From NCBI GenBank assembly GCA_011742915.1, contig JAAQTN010000015.1, forward strand, positions 1-64,000: a stretch of DNA of 64,000 nt, in the 5' to 3' direction. The notes beneath the pieces are model-generated. The model was not told the origin of the DNA. It saw nothing but the letters and a program-made list of their open reading frames with translations, and ran no database searches. Made by a program: the position numbers and the translations under genes. Shown piece by piece: positions 37,269-48,349 of the stretch (its first letter is position 1; every line of letters starts with the position of its first letter). This DNA comes from Billgrantia desiderata (lineage in GTDB: Bacteria > Pseudomonadota > Gammaproteobacteria > Pseudomonadales > Halomonadaceae).

Positions 37269-38633
37269 GTGAAGCTACTCGATAACCTGACGGTCAGGGC
37301 CAGTTGGTTTCTGGTGTTGCTCTTTTTCGGCGGCATGATCGTCGTGCTGAGCGGTCTTGGGCTATATGCCTTGCAGCAAAGCGCCGTGGCCGTCACGGCC
37401 ATGGCTCCGCATGCCGGGGAGTCGGGTGCCGCTTATCAGGCTGCGTTCGAGACAACGGCCAGCCTGATGCGCCTGGCCATCGTCGCCGCCCTGAGTGGCT
37501 CCCTGGTCGTCATGGTCATCGTCGTGTGGGGCATCAGCGTCAACGTGCTGAAGCCGCTAGCACGTCTGGTGGAGTACTTCGAAGGCCTGGCCAAGGGCGA
37601 TCTCTCCCAACCGGTGGAGAATCGCGGCAACAACGAGATCGGTCGGCTCTTCACCTCGCTCAGGCACATGCAGGATGGGCTCTCCGAGACCGTCGGCACG
37701 GTGCGCAGCAGCAGCGAAGGCATCTACGTCGGTGCCCAGGACATTGCCGAGGGCAACGGCGAGCTATCGTCGCGGACCGAGCAGCAGGCCGCTTCGTTGG
37801 CCGAGACTGCCTCGAGCATGGAGGAACTGGCTTCCACCGTGGAGCAGAACGCCGACAATGCACGTCAGGCCAGTCAGTTGGCGGCCGAGGCTTCGCGCAC
37901 CGCGGCTCAAGGTGGCGAGGTGGTCGGCGAGGTCGTTTCGACCATGCATGACATCAGCGAAAGTTCGCACAAGATGTCCGACATCGTTGGCGTGATCGAT
38001 AGCATTGCCTTCCAGACCAATATCCTGGCGCTGAATGCCTCGGTGGAAGCCGCACGTGCCGGTGAGCATGGCCGCGGCTTTGCCGTGGTGGCCCAGGAAG
38101 TGCGCAGCCTGGCAGGGCGCAGTGCCGCGGCGGCGGGGGAAATTCGCACGTTGATCGCGGCTTCGCTGGAAAAGGTCGACGTCGGCACGGCGCGTGTCGA
38201 CAAGGCGGGTCAGACCATGAGCGAGATCGTTGCCGCCGTGCAGCGGGTGAGCGACATCATGGACGAGATCGCTTCGGCCTCGCTGGAGCAGAGCAACGGT
38301 ATCGGGCAGGTCAACCAGGCCGTGACCCAGATGGATCAGGTCACCCAGCAGAACGCCGCGCTGGTACAGCAGGCGGCGACGGCAGCGACTCAGCTCGAAG
38401 CCGAGGCGGCTCGCCTGCGGGAAGCCGTACTGCGCTTCCGTCTGGCTGGGCAGGCCGGCAACGCAGGGCAAGCACGTGCTGCGCGCCCCGCTGGCGGCAG
38501 CTCGCGCGTCGCCAGGCTGGCGCAAGATCCGCTGCCAACCAAGCGCCACGGTGCACAAGCAACAGCGCCGAGTGCCAAGCGGAATGAAAAAGAGCGTAAT
38601 GAAAAAGAAGAGGAGCAGTGGGCTTCGTTCTGA
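37269..38633 (+). CDS. Short methyl-accepting chemotaxis protein with a minimal periplasmic loop
   Basis: The GTG at 37269 follows GGGGAGAG. The 454-residue protein has helices at about 12-36 and 72-95, with only about 35 residues between them ([20 protein letters not shown] onward). A periplasmic ligand-binding domain is therefore essentially absent. HAMP and a complete signalling domain follow ([20 protein letters not shown] tip). The C-terminal tail is long and basic, then acidic, and ends EEQWASF, close to the CheR/CheB-docking xWxxF pentapeptide. It may sense membrane or internal cues or work in mixed arrays. Confidence 0.92.
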   Translation: MKLLDNLTVRASWFLVLLFFGGMIVVLSGLGLYALQQSAVAVTAMAPHAGESGAAYQAAFETTASLMRLAIVAALSGSLVVMVIVVWGISVNVLKPLARLVEYFEGLAKGDLSQPVENRGNNEIGRLFTSLRHMQDGLSETVGTVRSSSEGIYVGAQDIAEGNGELSSRTEQQAASLAETASSMEELASTVEQNADNARQASQLAAEASRTAAQGGEVVGEVVSTMHDISESSHKMSDIVGVIDSIAFQTNILALNASVEAARAGEHGRGFAVVAQEVRSLAGRSAAAAGEIRTLIAASLEKVDVGTARVDKAGQTMSEIVAAVQRVSDIMDEIASASLEQSNGIGQVNQAVTQMDQVTQQNAALVQQAATAATQLEAEAARLREAVLRFRLAGQAGNAGQARAARPAGGSSRVARLAQDPLPTKRHGAQATAPSAKRNEKERNEKEEEQWASF

Positions 38634-38715
38634 GGCCTGGATGCCCCAAGTAAGCGGAGACGCTCGCGTCGCTACTTCGCTTCCTGATGAAACGCGGTAG
38701 TTAGGGGAATAATAC

Positions 38716-40911
38716 ATGCGCAATAACCAACCGGTTACGCAGCGGGAATACAAGCTGAACGATCAGCATCTGCTGATCACGCGGACCGATCTCGATGGCC
38801 GGATCACCTATGCCAACGCTGCGTTCGTCGAGGTCAGCGGCTTCGAGCACGCCGAGCTGATCGGTTCGAACCACAACATCATTCGCCATCCCGACATGCC
38901 ACCCGAAGCTTTTGCCGACCTGTGGCAGGCAATCAAGCGCGGCGATTCCTGGCAGGGTGTGGTCAAGAACCGGCGCAAGAATGGCGATCACTACTGGGTC
39001 AATGCCACGGTCACGCCGATCGTCGAGAATGGGCAGTGCCTCGGCTATACCTCGGTGCGTACCGCCGTTGAGCCCAGCGTTGCCGAGGCGACAGGGCGCG
39101 CCTATGAGCGAATCAGGGCAGGACGCTCAGGCCTCGCCATTCGCCAAGGGCAGGTGATACGTCGCGGGCCCCTGGGATGGCTGGCACGTACCAATCTGCA
39201 CAGTATACGCGCACGCCTCTCCTTGCTGACGTTTTTCGCGCTGCTGCTGCTCACCATCAGCGGCGGCGTCGGCCTGTACGGGCTGCAGGCGTCTGGCGAG
39301 CGTCTGGCGGAACTCAACCGCGATGGCTTGCAGGACGTGATTCGTCTGCAGCAGCTCGATCAGGCGATCGCCGATGCACCGCAGCAACTTTCGGGGCAGG
39401 AGCGAATGGCGTTGCTCAATGTACGCCACGACATCGCCGAATCCCTGCTGGTCGGAAGTGAGCGTCTGACCCAGCTGTGGCAGGAGTACCTGGCGCGGGA
39501 GGTCAACCGTACGCCGGCAGCCATGGAGTTCGATGCCGCACTCACCCGCTACATGCAAGAGGGCCTGGTGCCCATGGCGGAAGCGTTGGGTGGACCCGAG
39601 GCGTTCGATGCCATGATGGCGTTGAACAACAATACGGCAGGACTGCGTGAGAGCGCCGATGCGCTGTCGGAACTGGTCAACCAGCTCGTGGAACAGCAGC
39701 GGCTCGCGGCGCTGAGCATGGCGGAAGAGGCCGAGCGCGGCCAGCAACAGATGCTGATCGGGCAGTTGGCTTTCCTGGCACTGGGTTTCGTGCTGCTGTT
39801 GGTCATCAGCGTATGGATCATGCGTGCCATCACACGGCCGGTGCGACGTGCCATCGATTTCAGCCTGCAGATTGCGTCGGGCAACCTGGCGGTGCGTACG
39901 CCCAAGCAGAGCCGCGATGAAATCGGCGAGCTGCTGGGTTCGCTGGATACCATGCGCAAGAGCCTTTACAGCACCACGGCCAGCGTGCAGCAGGGCATCG
40001 ACGTGGTAACGCCGGCATCGCGCTCCATCGCTCAGGGTAACGAGGACCTTTCCGCACGCACCGAACAGCAGGCCGCCTCGCTGCAGCAGACCGCCTCCAG
40101 CATGGAAGAGATGACCACCACGGTGCAGCAGAACACCGACAACGCCCGTCAGGCCAGCGGGCTGGCGCTGGACAATGCCAGCCGCGTGCGCGACACCGGC
40201 GAGCTGATGCACGGCGTGGTACAGACCATGGGGCGCATCACGGCCGGCGCGGAGAAGATGAAGAACATCATCAACGTGATCGACTCCATCGCCTTCCAGA
40301 CCAACATCCTGGCGCTGAACGCCTCGGTGGAAGCGGCGCGGGCGGGCGAGCAGGGGCGTGGTTTCGCGGTGGTGGCCGGGGAGGTGCGCAATCTGGCCGG
40401 GCGAAGCGCGGAGGCCGCCAAGGAGATTCGCCAGTTGATCGACGGTTCGGCCAGTGAGATTCACGAAGGCGCCAGCCAGGTGCAGCGGGCCGAGCAGGCG
40501 ATGGCCGAAGTGGTGGCGGCCTCGCAGCGGGTCAACGACATCATGGGCGAGATCACCGCTGCCTCGGAAGAGCAGAGCAGCGGTATCGGCCAGATCAATC
40601 AGGCCATCACCGAGATGGATCAGGTCACGCAGCAGAACGCCGAGCGCGTGCAGCAGAGCGCGCGGGCCGCCAGCGACCTGCAGCATCAGGCCGAGCAACT
40701 GGCACAGACCATCCGCGTGTTCCGCTTGCAGGGGGCTGGGCCCGAAAAGGTGCCGAGCCACTCGGGTAACCAGGAAGCAGAGACGCTTGATCGAGCCGGT
40801 ACACAAAGAAAGCCGGCACATGCGCCAGCCTTGCAGCATGACCCTCTCCCCACCAGGCGAGCTTCGACCGGTAACCGGTCGGCGGCCGAGGAGGAGTGGG
40901 AAACGTTCTAG
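38716..40911 (+). CDS. Aer-like PAS chemoreceptor (first of a tandem pair)
   Basis: This 731-residue receptor begins with a PAS domain that closely follows E. coli Aer: [37 protein letters not shown] and [18 protein letters not shown], including the RHPDMP segment that contacts FAD. Unlike Aer it has two membrane helices (about 172-193 and 348-368) enclosing about 155 residues, a probable periplasmic four-helix sensor. HAMP and the signalling domain follow; the tail ends EEEWETF, a CheR/CheB-docking sequence. It could combine redox or oxygen sensing with a periplasmic signal. AGGGGA precedes the ATG. I found no FliA promoter in the short gap before it. Confidence 0.92.
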   Translation: MRNNQPVTQREYKLNDQHLLITRTDLDGRITYANAAFVEVSGFEHAELIGSNHNIIRHPDMPPEAFADLWQAIKRGDSWQGVVKNRRKNGDHYWVNATVTPIVENGQCLGYTSVRTAVEPSVAEATGRAYERIRAGRSGLAIRQGQVIRRGPLGWLARTNLHSIRARLSLLTFFALLLLTISGGVGLYGLQASGERLAELNRDGLQDVIRLQQLDQAIADAPQQLSGQERMALLNVRHDIAESLLVGSERLTQLWQEYLAREVNRTPAAMEFDAALTRYMQEGLVPMAEALGGPEAFDAMMALNNNTAGLRESADALSELVNQLVEQQRLAALSMAEEAERGQQQMLIGQLAFLALGFVLLLVISVWIMRAITRPVRRAIDFSLQIASGNLAVRTPKQSRDEIGELLGSLDTMRKSLYSTTASVQQGIDVVTPASRSIAQGNEDLSARTEQQAASLQQTASSMEEMTTTVQQNTDNARQASGLALDNASRVRDTGELMHGVVQTMGRITAGAEKMKNIINVIDSIAFQTNILALNASVEAARAGEQGRGFAVVAGEVRNLAGRSAEAAKEIRQLIDGSASEIHEGASQVQRAEQAMAEVVAASQRVNDIMGEITAASEEQSSGIGQINQAITEMDQVTQQNAERVQQSARAASDLQHQAEQLAQTIRVFRLQGAGPEKVPSHSGNQEAETLDRAGTQRKPAHAPALQHDPLPTRRASTGNRSAAEEEWETF
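39949..40750 (+). repeat. Signalling-domain block nearly identical to 42181-42982
   Basis: The HAMP-proximal and signalling regions of the two tandem Aer-like receptors correspond at a constant offset of 2,232 bases. A hand comparison of one 60-base stretch found three mismatches, and the proteins differ at one residue (N/D, in KMKNIINV) over some 220 residues. The sensor halves differ far more. Recent duplication with gene conversion is likely. Confidence 0.85.
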
Positions 40912-40947
40912 TCGGGGACTCACACGAGGCGGTGAAGGATAATAACT

Positions 40948-43131
40948 ATGCGCGACAATCAACCGGTTACACAGCGGGAATACAAGCTGGACGATCAGCA
41001 CCTGCTCATCACTCGCACGGATCTGGAGGGGCGTATCACCTACGCCAACTCCGCCTTCGTGGAGGTGAGCGGGTACTCCCATGAGGAGCTGATCGGGTCG
41101 CCCCACAATCTCATTCGCCATCCCGACATGCCTCAGGAGGCCTTCGCCGATCTATGGAAGACCGTGAAGCGCGGCGACACCTGGCAGGGAGTGATCAAGA
41201 ACCGGCGCAAGAATGGCGATCACTACTGGGTACAGGCCACGGTCACACCGATTCTCGAGGAGGGCAAGTGCCTGGGCTATACCTCGGTGCGGACACGCGC
41301 CGAGGCGACCGCCGCGGAAGCGGCGGAGAGAGCCTACGCCCAGCTGCGGGAAGGACGCGGCAAGCTGACGTTCAGACAGGGGCGCCTGGTGCGTCGCGGG
41401 CCGATGGCAGCGCTGGCACGGCTCAATGTGCACACCATCCGTGCCAAGTTGGTCATGCTGACCGTGGTACCGGTACTGCTGCTGTTGCTCAGCGGTGCGG
41501 TGGGGCTATACGGCCTCAAGGTGTCGGGAGACCGGGTTGCCGAGCTGAACAATAACGGCGTTCAGGACATTGCCGACCTGCAGCGCATCGATCAATTGCT
41601 CAGCCAATTGATGATCGACCTGGAGCGCCCAGTGCGCAATCCCAGGGCGCTGCGCCTGGAGCAGATTCACGAGCTTTCCGACGAGGCGGAGATTGTCGTC
41701 GAGCGAATCCAGGCCGCCTGGGCGAGCTTCCTCGATGGGGAGGATGTGACACGCAGCGAAGTGGCGGCACTGAATGCGCAGCTCGATGTCGCCATCGACG
41801 ACGGTATCCGTCCGACCCTGCAGGCACTGATCGACGGCAGTGGCTTTGCTGCCTATGAAGCCTACAACGACGTGCTGCGAGGGGAAGTCGATGCCATCGG
41901 CGGCAGCATCAACACCTTGATTGCCGGCAAGCTCGACTATGCCAATCAGCTGGCCGTCGAAGCTGAGCGCGGTCAGCAGATGATGCTGGCCGGCCAGATC
42001 GCGGCGCTTTCCGTGGGCATCCTGTTCTTGATCCTGCTTGGTATCTGGACCCTGCGCGCGATTACGCGGCCGGTGCGCCGTGCCGTCGATTTCACCCTGC
42101 AGGTGGCTTCGGGCAATCTGGCGGTGCGCTCACCGGACCGCACCCGTGACGAGATTGGCGTGCTGCTTGGGGCGCTCAATACCATGCGCAAGAGTCTTTA
42201 CAGCACCACGGCCAGCGTGCAGCAGGGTATCGATGTGGTGACGCCGGCATCGCGCTCCATCGCCCAGGGCAACGAGGACCTTTCCGCGCGCACCGAACAG
42301 CAGGCCGCCTCGCTGCAGCAGACCGCCTCCAGCATGGAGGAGATGACCACCACGGTGCAGCAGAATACCGACAACGCTCGTCAGGCCAGTGGGCTGGCGC
42401 TGGACAATGCCAGCCGCGTGCGTGACACCGGCGAGCTGATGCACGGCGTGGTACAAACCATGGGGCGCATCACGGCCGGTGCGGAGAAGATGAAGGACAT
42501 CATCAACGTGATCGACTCCATCGCCTTCCAGACCAACATCCTGGCGCTGAATGCCTCGGTGGAAGCGGCGCGCGCGGGCGAGCAGGGCCGCGGCTTCGCG
42601 GTAGTCGCCGGGGAGGTGCGCAACCTGGCCGGTCGCAGCGCGGAGGCCGCCAAGGAGATTCGCCAATTGATCGACGGTTCGGCCAGCGAGATTCACGAAG
42701 GTGCCAGCCAGGTGCAGCGGGCCGAGCAGGCGATGGCCGAAGTGGTGGCGGCCTCGCAGCGGGTCAACGACATCATGGGTGAGATCACCGCCGCCTCGGA
42801 AGAGCAGAGCAGCGGTATCGGCCAGATCAATCAGGCCATCACCGAGATGGATCAGGTCACGCAGCAGAACGCCGAGCGCGTGCAGCAGAGTGCGCGGGCC
42901 GCCAGCGACCTGCAGCACCAGGCCGAACTGCTGGCCCGTGCCATCCGCGTGTTCCGCTTGCGCGGAGCCGGCCCTGAGCAGGTGCCGAACCCACAGCAGA
43001 AACATTCTTTCGATACACGGACCGAACGAACGAGTGCCGCCCCCGCTTTGTCGCACGACCCGCTTCCCAGGAAGCAGGCCGTCGTCAAGCCGAGCAAAGC
43101 GGCCGCCGATGAGGAGTGGGAAACGTTTTGA
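40948..43131 (+). CDS. Aer-like PAS chemoreceptor (second of a tandem pair)
   Basis: This 727-residue paralogue of the preceding gene starts 36 bases after its stop, behind GAAGGA. It shares the PAS domain ([34 protein letters not shown]), two helices enclosing about 155 periplasmic residues, HAMP, a signalling domain almost identical to its neighbour, and the tail DEEWETF. The periplasmic part has diverged (for example [19 protein letters not shown]), so the two probably read different signals while sharing the same output. Its stop overlaps the start region of cheR, which modifies such receptors. Confidence 0.92.
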   Translation: MRDNQPVTQREYKLDDQHLLITRTDLEGRITYANSAFVEVSGYSHEELIGSPHNLIRHPDMPQEAFADLWKTVKRGDTWQGVIKNRRKNGDHYWVQATVTPILEEGKCLGYTSVRTRAEATAAEAAERAYAQLREGRGKLTFRQGRLVRRGPMAALARLNVHTIRAKLVMLTVVPVLLLLLSGAVGLYGLKVSGDRVAELNNNGVQDIADLQRIDQLLSQLMIDLERPVRNPRALRLEQIHELSDEAEIVVERIQAAWASFLDGEDVTRSEVAALNAQLDVAIDDGIRPTLQALIDGSGFAAYEAYNDVLRGEVDAIGGSINTLIAGKLDYANQLAVEAERGQQMMLAGQIAALSVGILFLILLGIWTLRAITRPVRRAVDFTLQVASGNLAVRSPDRTRDEIGVLLGALNTMRKSLYSTTASVQQGIDVVTPASRSIAQGNEDLSARTEQQAASLQQTASSMEEMTTTVQQNTDNARQASGLALDNASRVRDTGELMHGVVQTMGRITAGAEKMKDIINVIDSIAFQTNILALNASVEAARAGEQGRGFAVVAGEVRNLAGRSAEAAKEIRQLIDGSASEIHEGASQVQRAEQAMAEVVAASQRVNDIMGEITAASEEQSSGIGQINQAITEMDQVTQQNAERVQQSARAASDLQHQAELLARAIRVFRLRGAGPEQVPNPQQKHSFDTRTERTSAAPALSHDPLPRKQAVVKPSKAAADEEWETF

Positions 43132-43994
43132 CACAGTTTCGGGCGCCCGGTAACGAACCGGGGCAATGGTCAGGGCTGGGTCACCTGGAGCGTGACCTGG
43201 TGCTGACCGATGAGGACTTCGCCAAGATTCGCCAGTTGATCTATCAGCGGGCCGGCATCGTGCTGGCGGAGCACAAGCGTGAGATGGTCTACAGTCGTCT
43301 GGCCAAGCGCTTGCGCCATCATGGCCTGACCCGCTTCAGCGACTATCTGGAAAAGCTGGCACGCCAGCCAGATGCGCGGGAGTGGGAGGCCTTCACCAAT
43401 GCCTTGACCACCAACCTGACAGCCTTCTTTCGCGAAATGCACCATTTCCCGTTGCTGGCCGAGCAGGTCGGCAAGGCCAAGGGGCCGGTGCGTATCTGGA
43501 GCGCGGCCGCCTCCACCGGTGAGGAGCCCTACTCCATCGCCATGACGTTGCACGAGAGCCTGGGGGCAAGAGCCAGCGAAGCGCGTGTGGTGGCGACCGA
43601 CATCGATACCGAGGCTCTGACCCATGCCCGGGCCGGGGTCTACCCCATCGAGCAGGTGCGCAAGCTCGATGAGGAGCGAGTCAGGCGCTTTTTCCAGAAA
43701 GGGCGAGGGCAGCATGAAGGGCTGGCCAGGGTGCGCCCGGAAATCACGTCCATGGTGGAGTTCCTGCATATGAACCTGCTGGCTCCTCAATGGCCGATCA
43801 AGGGGCCTTTCGACGCCATCTTCTGTCGTAACGTGATGATCTACTTCGACAAGCAGACCCAGGCACGCATCCTTGAGCGCTTCGCTCCCTTGCTCAAGCC
43901 CGATGGCCTGCTGTTTGCCGGCCACTCCGAAAACTTCTCGTACATCAGCAAGGTGTTTCGCCTGCGTGGGCAAACCGTTTACACCCTGGCCTAG
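43116..43994 (+). CDS. cheR: Chemotaxis protein methyltransferase CheR
   Basis: CheR methylates receptor glutamates with S-adenosylmethionine. GTG 43116 gives 292 residues and overlaps the receptor end; TTG 43128, overlapping the receptor stop as TTGA, is a strong alternative. The helical N-terminal domain ([21 protein letters not shown]) precedes the SAM-binding domain with [28 protein letters not shown] and [14 protein letters not shown]. The xWxxF tails of the flanking receptors are the docking sites expected for this enzyme. Confidence 0.95.
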   Translation: MGNVLTQFRAPGNEPGQWSGLGHLERDLVLTDEDFAKIRQLIYQRAGIVLAEHKREMVYSRLAKRLRHHGLTRFSDYLEKLARQPDAREWEAFTNALTTNLTAFFREMHHFPLLAEQVGKAKGPVRIWSAAASTGEEPYSIAMTLHESLGARASEARVVATDIDTEALTHARAGVYPIEQVRKLDEERVRRFFQKGRGQHEGLARVRPEITSMVEFLHMNLLAPQWPIKGPFDAIFCRNVMIYFDKQTQARILERFAPLLKPDGLLFAGHSENFSYISKVFRLRGQTVYTLA

Positions 43995-44030
43995 CAAGTG
44001 TCCGTACTCGGTCAGTTTTCGGATAAAACC

Positions 44031-44057
44031 TAAAGTTTTTGGTTGCCGTGCCGATCA
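44031..44057 (+). promoter_or_regulatory. FliA (sigma-28) promoter of cheB
   Basis: TAAAGTTT (44031-44038, 8/8), 11 bases, then GCCGATCA (44050-44057, 6-7/8). It lies about 60 bases before the cheB start and supports the late TTG start of cheB, since upstream GTG/TTG starts would fall inside the promoter. Confidence 0.85.
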
Positions 44058-44116
44058 ATGAGGCATGCCCTTTGCTGCGGGTCGCAAAGACTCCCCTACG
44101 TGACAGGAGATTGGCC

Positions 44117-45178
44117 TTGGGATCGAACAGGATCAAGGTGTTGTGTGTTGATGATTCGGCGCTGATTCGTGATCTGCTCAGCGAGATCATCAACTCGCAG
44201 CCGGACATGGAAGTGGTGGCCGTGGCGCCGGATCCACTGGTCGCGCGCGATCTCATCAAGCAGCACAACCCCGATGTCCTGACGCTCGACGTCGAGATGC
44301 CGCGCATGGACGGCCTGGATTTTCTCGAGCGTCTCATGCGTCTGCGCCCGATGCCGGTACTGATGGTCTCTTCCCTGACCCAGGCCGGTTCCGAAATCAC
44401 ACTGCGTGCCCTGGAGCTGGGAGCGCTCGATTTCGTTGCCAAGCCGTCGCTAGGCATTCGCAGCGGCATGCTGGAATACGCCAACGACATCGCCGAGAAG
44501 ATTCGAGCTGCCGCCAAGTCGCGACCGCGTCAGGCGCGCCAGGCTCAGGCTGCACCGCGTGCAGCACTCAAGGCGCCCCTGGTATCGAGTGAGAAACTGA
44601 TCATCATCGGCGCCTCCACCGGCGGCACGGAGGCGATTCGTGCCGTGCTCGAGCCGCTGCCGGCCAACAGCCCGGCCATTCTGATCACTCAACACATGCC
44701 CGGTGGCTTCACCCGCTCTTTCGCCGAGCGGCTCAACCGCCTGTGCAGCATTACCGTGAAGGAAGCCAGCGACGGTGAGCGTGTGCTGCCTGGGCATGCC
44801 TATATCGCTCCGGGAGATGCGCATCTCAAGCTGGCGCGGAGCGGGGCGAACTACGTCGCCAGACTCGACGACGGTCCGCCGGTCAATCGCCACCGGCCGT
44901 CGGTGGACGTGCTGTTCCATTCCGCCGCCACTCAGGCCGGGCGCAACGCCATCGGCGTGATCCTCACCGGCATGGGCAAGGATGGTGCCGTCGGCCTGCT
45001 GGAGATGCGGCAGGCGGGCTCGGCCACCCTGGCACAGGACGAAGCGAGCTGCGTGGTCTTTGGCATGCCGCGAGAAGCCATCGCGCTGGGTGGGGCCGTG
45101 GAGGTGGTGGATCTCGACGAGATACCTGAACGCCTGATGGCGTTGGTGGCGGCCTCCGGTCGCGCCCAACGTGTCTGA
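44117..45178 (+). CDS. cheB: Chemotaxis glutamate methylesterase CheB
   Basis: CheB removes methyl groups from receptors and deamidates glutamines. TTG 44117 has AGGAGA six bases upstream and begins at [14 protein letters not shown], the normal start of the receiver; the longer frame from 44039 would begin inside the FliA promoter. This gives 353 residues. The receiver has the acidic pair in VDDS, the phospho-Asp in [10 protein letters not shown] and the Lys in AKPS. The esterase has catalytic Ser in GASTGG, His in QHMPGGFT and Asp in GMGKDGA. It is separated from cheR by about 120 bases with its own promoter. Confidence 0.95.
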   Translation: MGSNRIKVLCVDDSALIRDLLSEIINSQPDMEVVAVAPDPLVARDLIKQHNPDVLTLDVEMPRMDGLDFLERLMRLRPMPVLMVSSLTQAGSEITLRALELGALDFVAKPSLGIRSGMLEYANDIAEKIRAAAKSRPRQARQAQAAPRAALKAPLVSSEKLIIIGASTGGTEAIRAVLEPLPANSPAILITQHMPGGFTRSFAERLNRLCSITVKEASDGERVLPGHAYIAPGDAHLKLARSGANYVARLDDGPPVNRHRPSVDVLFHSAATQAGRNAIGVILTGMGKDGAVGLLEMRQAGSATLAQDEASCVVFGMPREAIALGGAVEVVDLDEIPERLMALVAASGRAQRV

Positions 45179-45250
45179 CCTTTTAGTTTTCACCAAGAAC
45201 AACAACAAGAAACAGGACTTCTGCCTGTCATTATCGCGAGGAACGCCGAA

Positions 45251-46996
45251 ATGAGCCGCATTTTACGCAACATCAGCATTCATGCTTCCATGATTGCCGT
45301 TCTGGTCTGCTTTGCCGTCCTGATCGGCGTGGTGGCACTGCTTTCGTTCATGTCGGATCGACAGGCCACTCGGATCATGGCCGATCTCGAGCGCATCAAC
45401 GTTCAGCAGCTCAACGAGATCAATCGTGCCGATGCGCTGCTCAACGTGGCGCGAGTGAGCCTCGAAATCGCATCCAACCAGATCATGCTGGGCCGCATGG
45501 CGGAGGCCAACCAAAGGCTCGATATTGCTGCAGATCGCATGGAATCTGCGGATATGCATTTTTCAAACTTCGTGGCCGCGCCCAAGTCAGAGCGTGCTAC
45601 CGCGATGGCGCAGCGCATTGAGCAGAGTTTCGGTACGGTGTTGGGCCTGGTACGACAACAGCACACTGCTTTGGATGAGCTGAATACTCCTGGGTTCGGC
45701 AATCTTCGCGACGAGCTAATTGAGCCGAGTACTATGCTTGACGCTAGCATGACTGAATTCGTTCAGTATGCCTTTGGCAACGCTCAGGCCATGACCGGCG
45801 ATTTTCAGACGCAGTCGAAGCGCTTCGTTTTCATCACCCTGAGCGCTGTGCTGCTGGCGCTGCTGGTACTGGTGCTGGTCTACGTGGGGCTGCGCAGCAC
45901 GGTGATCCGGCCGCTCAACTCGGCGGTCAAGCACCTGCAGGCCATCGCCAAGGCCGATTTGACGGCCAGAATACCCGAGGGCAGCCGCAATGAGATCGGC
46001 AAGCTCTTCAATGCCATGCGCAACATGCAGCAGAGCCTGACGCGTATCGTCGCCCAGGTTCGAGACGGCAGCAGCTCGATTCATGTCGGTACGCGCGAAA
46101 TTGCCAGCGGCAATGCCGACCTCTCTTCGCGCACCGAGCAGCAGGCGGCTTCACTCGAGGAGACGGCTTCCAGCATGGAAGAGATCACCGCCACGGTGCG
46201 CCAGAATGCCGACAACGCGCGTCAGGCCAGCGGCCTGGCACTGGATGCCTCGACCACGGCGGAGCGGGGCGGCGAAGTGGTGGATCGCGTGGTCAAGACC
46301 ATGGGCGGTATCTCGGCCAGCTCGCAGAAGATCAGCGATATCACCAGTGTCATCGACTCCATCGCCTTTCAGACCAACATTCTGGCGCTGAACGCCTCGG
46401 TGGAAGCGGCGCGTGCCGGTGAGCAGGGTCGCGGTTTTGCCGTGGTGGCCGGTGAGGTGCGTAATCTGGCCAGCCGCAGCGCCACGGCGGCCAAGGAGAT
46501 CAAGGAGCTCATCGATGGTTCGGTGGCTCAGGTCAAGGAGGGGTCGCTGCTGGCCGAGCAGGCCGGTGAAACCATGGATGAGGTGGTCAAGGCCGTACGT
46601 CGGGTCACCGATATCATGGATGAGATCTCTGCCGCTTCCCAGGAGCAGAGCGACGGTATCGAGCAGGTGAGCCAGGCGGTGGGTCAGATGGACCAGGTGA
46701 CCCAACAGAACGCCTCGCTGGTGCAGCAGGCGACGGCAGCCGCCGCCTCGCTGGAGGAGCAGGCGAATCGCCTGGAGCAGGCCGTGGCCGTGTTCCGTTT
46801 GTCCGGCGACGTGAAGTCCGAAGCCAAGGCGGATGCCGGCGGCGAGGCCTTGACAAAGCGCGCCGGCGTACCTGCCCTGGCCGAACCGGGCGCCTCGCCG
46901 CGCAGTGCGTCGCGAGTACCGGCCGAGATCGACCCCAAGCCCAGCCGCAAGCGCCGCAAAGAGGCGGTGGCCGAGGGTGACTGGGAAGAGTTCTGA
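45251..46996 (+). CDS. Tar-like methyl-accepting chemotaxis protein
   Basis: This 581-residue receptor has a helix at about 10-34, about 155 periplasmic residues predicted as a helical bundle of the Tar/four-helix type ([33 protein letters not shown]), and a second helix ([21 protein letters not shown]). HAMP and the signalling domain follow (tip [20 protein letters not shown]). The tail ends GDWEEF, a variant docking pentapeptide. Ligand unknown. It lies between cheB and cheY; no FliA site was found directly upstream. Confidence 0.93.
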   Translation: MSRILRNISIHASMIAVLVCFAVLIGVVALLSFMSDRQATRIMADLERINVQQLNEINRADALLNVARVSLEIASNQIMLGRMAEANQRLDIAADRMESADMHFSNFVAAPKSERATAMAQRIEQSFGTVLGLVRQQHTALDELNTPGFGNLRDELIEPSTMLDASMTEFVQYAFGNAQAMTGDFQTQSKRFVFITLSAVLLALLVLVLVYVGLRSTVIRPLNSAVKHLQAIAKADLTARIPEGSRNEIGKLFNAMRNMQQSLTRIVAQVRDGSSSIHVGTREIASGNADLSSRTEQQAASLEETASSMEEITATVRQNADNARQASGLALDASTTAERGGEVVDRVVKTMGGISASSQKISDITSVIDSIAFQTNILALNASVEAARAGEQGRGFAVVAGEVRNLASRSATAAKEIKELIDGSVAQVKEGSLLAEQAGETMDEVVKAVRRVTDIMDEISAASQEQSDGIEQVSQAVGQMDQVTQQNASLVQQATAAAASLEEQANRLEQAVAVFRLSGDVKSEAKADAGGEALTKRAGVPALAEPGASPRSASRVPAEIDPKPSRKRRKEAVAEGDWEEF

Positions 46997-47074
46997 GTAG
47001 CGCAAACGAATCCCGACGGCACTTGGGCGGCCGTCGGTCATGGATCATTGCCTGGATAGAAGAGAGGAATCCCG

Positions 47075-47464
47075 ATGGCCGATAAGAACATGAGCTTTCT
47101 CGTGGTAGACGACTTTCCGACCATGCGTCGGATCGTTCGGAGCCTGCTCAAGGAGCTCGGTTACACCAACGTCGAAGAGGCCGAAGATGGCCAGGAGGCG
47201 CTGAGCAAGCTGCGCGCCGGTTCGTTCGAGTTCGTGGTGTCCGACTGGAACATGCCGAATCTCGACGGCCTGGAGATGCTCAAGCAGATTCGCGCCGATG
47301 CCGCGCTCAAGGACCTGCCCGTGCTGATGGTCACCGCCGAGGCCAAGAAGGAGAACATCATCGCGGCAGCCCAGGCAGGTGCCAGCGGTTACGTGGTGAA
47401 GCCTTTCACCGCCGCCACGCTGGAAGAGAAACTCAACAAGATTTTCGAAAAACTGGGCAAGTGA
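47075..47464 (+). CDS. cheY: Chemotaxis response regulator CheY
   Basis: Phosphorylated CheY binds the flagellar switch and changes rotation. The 129-residue receiver shows the full set of residues: VVDDF acidic pair, phospho-Asp in [10 protein letters not shown], Thr in MVTAEA and Lys in VVKPF. It starts [20 protein letters not shown] (only the receiver domain, no output domain). AGAGAGG precedes the ATG. cheZ follows after 39 bases. Confidence 0.97.
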   Translation: MADKNMSFLVVDDFPTMRRIVRSLLKELGYTNVEEAEDGQEALSKLRAGSFEFVVSDWNMPNLDGLEMLKQIRADAALKDLPVLMVTAEAKKENIIAAAQAGASGYVVKPFTAATLEEKLNKIFEKLGK

Positions 47465-47503
47465 CGCCGGCTGGCCAGTCCTGCTTGCGAAGGAGGCAAC
47501 AAG

Positions 47504-48178
47504 ATGAGCGCAAACGAGTCGCCCGGTGCTGCCGGTGAGGACCTGGTCCAGCGGATCGGCCAGCTGACTCGCATGCTGCGGGAAAGCATGCGCGAGCTGG
47601 GGCTGGACAAGGAGATCGAGAAGGCGGCCGAAGCCATCCCCGATGCAAGGGACCGGCTCAATTACGTCGCTACCATGACCGAGCAGGCGGCCGAGCGTGC
47701 TCTTAATGCCATCGATCGTGCCCAGCCCCTGCAGGACTCGATCAGCAGCGGCGCCGAGTCGCTGGACAAGCGCTGGGCAGAGTGGTTCGCCGAGCCCAAG
47801 GAACTCGACGAAGCGCGCGAGCTGGTCAAGGAAACGCGCTCCTATCTGGCCGAGGTGCCCGACAAGGCCCAGGCTACCCAGAAGGAGCTGCTCGAGATCA
47901 TGATGGCCCAGGACTTCCAGGACCTGACCGGCCAGGTGATCAAGAAGATGATGGACGTGATCCGTGAGATCGAACACCAGCTTGTTCAGGTGCTGATCGA
48001 CAACGTGCCCGAGGAGTTGGCCCGCGAGAGCATGCAGCGCAAGGCCAACGACCAGTGGGAGAACGATGCGCGGCGACGGGAAGAGGGGCTCAAGAATGGC
48101 CCGCAGATCAAGCCTGGCGCCGATGTGGTCACCAATCAGGATCAGGTGGACGATCTGCTCGATCAGCTCGGCTTCTGA
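47504..48178 (+). CDS. cheZ: CheY-P phosphatase CheZ
   Basis: CheZ removes phosphate from CheY. In this 224-residue, largely helical protein the catalytic region reads [17 protein letters not shown], with the Gln that activates water, and the C-terminal tail DDLLDQLGF is the CheY-binding peptide. Partnering with cheY upstream confirms the role. Residues 175-210 form the flexible linker. Confidence 0.96.
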   Translation: MSANESPGAAGEDLVQRIGQLTRMLRESMRELGLDKEIEKAAEAIPDARDRLNYVATMTEQAAERALNAIDRAQPLQDSISSGAESLDKRWAEWFAEPKELDEARELVKETRSYLAEVPDKAQATQKELLEIMMAQDFQDLTGQVIKKMMDVIREIEHQLVQVLIDNVPEELARESMQRKANDQWENDARRREEGLKNGPQIKPGADVVTNQDQVDDLLDQLGF

Positions 48179-48349
48179 GCGCCACTCAGCATCCTGCCAA
48201 CGCCTTTCCGTAGTAGTCCGAAAACTGCACTACCTTCCTGGCGCCGAGGGTCGTGGTCGATAAAGCCACGATCATTGGCGCTTTTTGGCGTATCGCCATC
48301 CCCTCGTTGACGCCACAATGGCCACCGTGCGGAAAAGTGTGCGGGAGCC

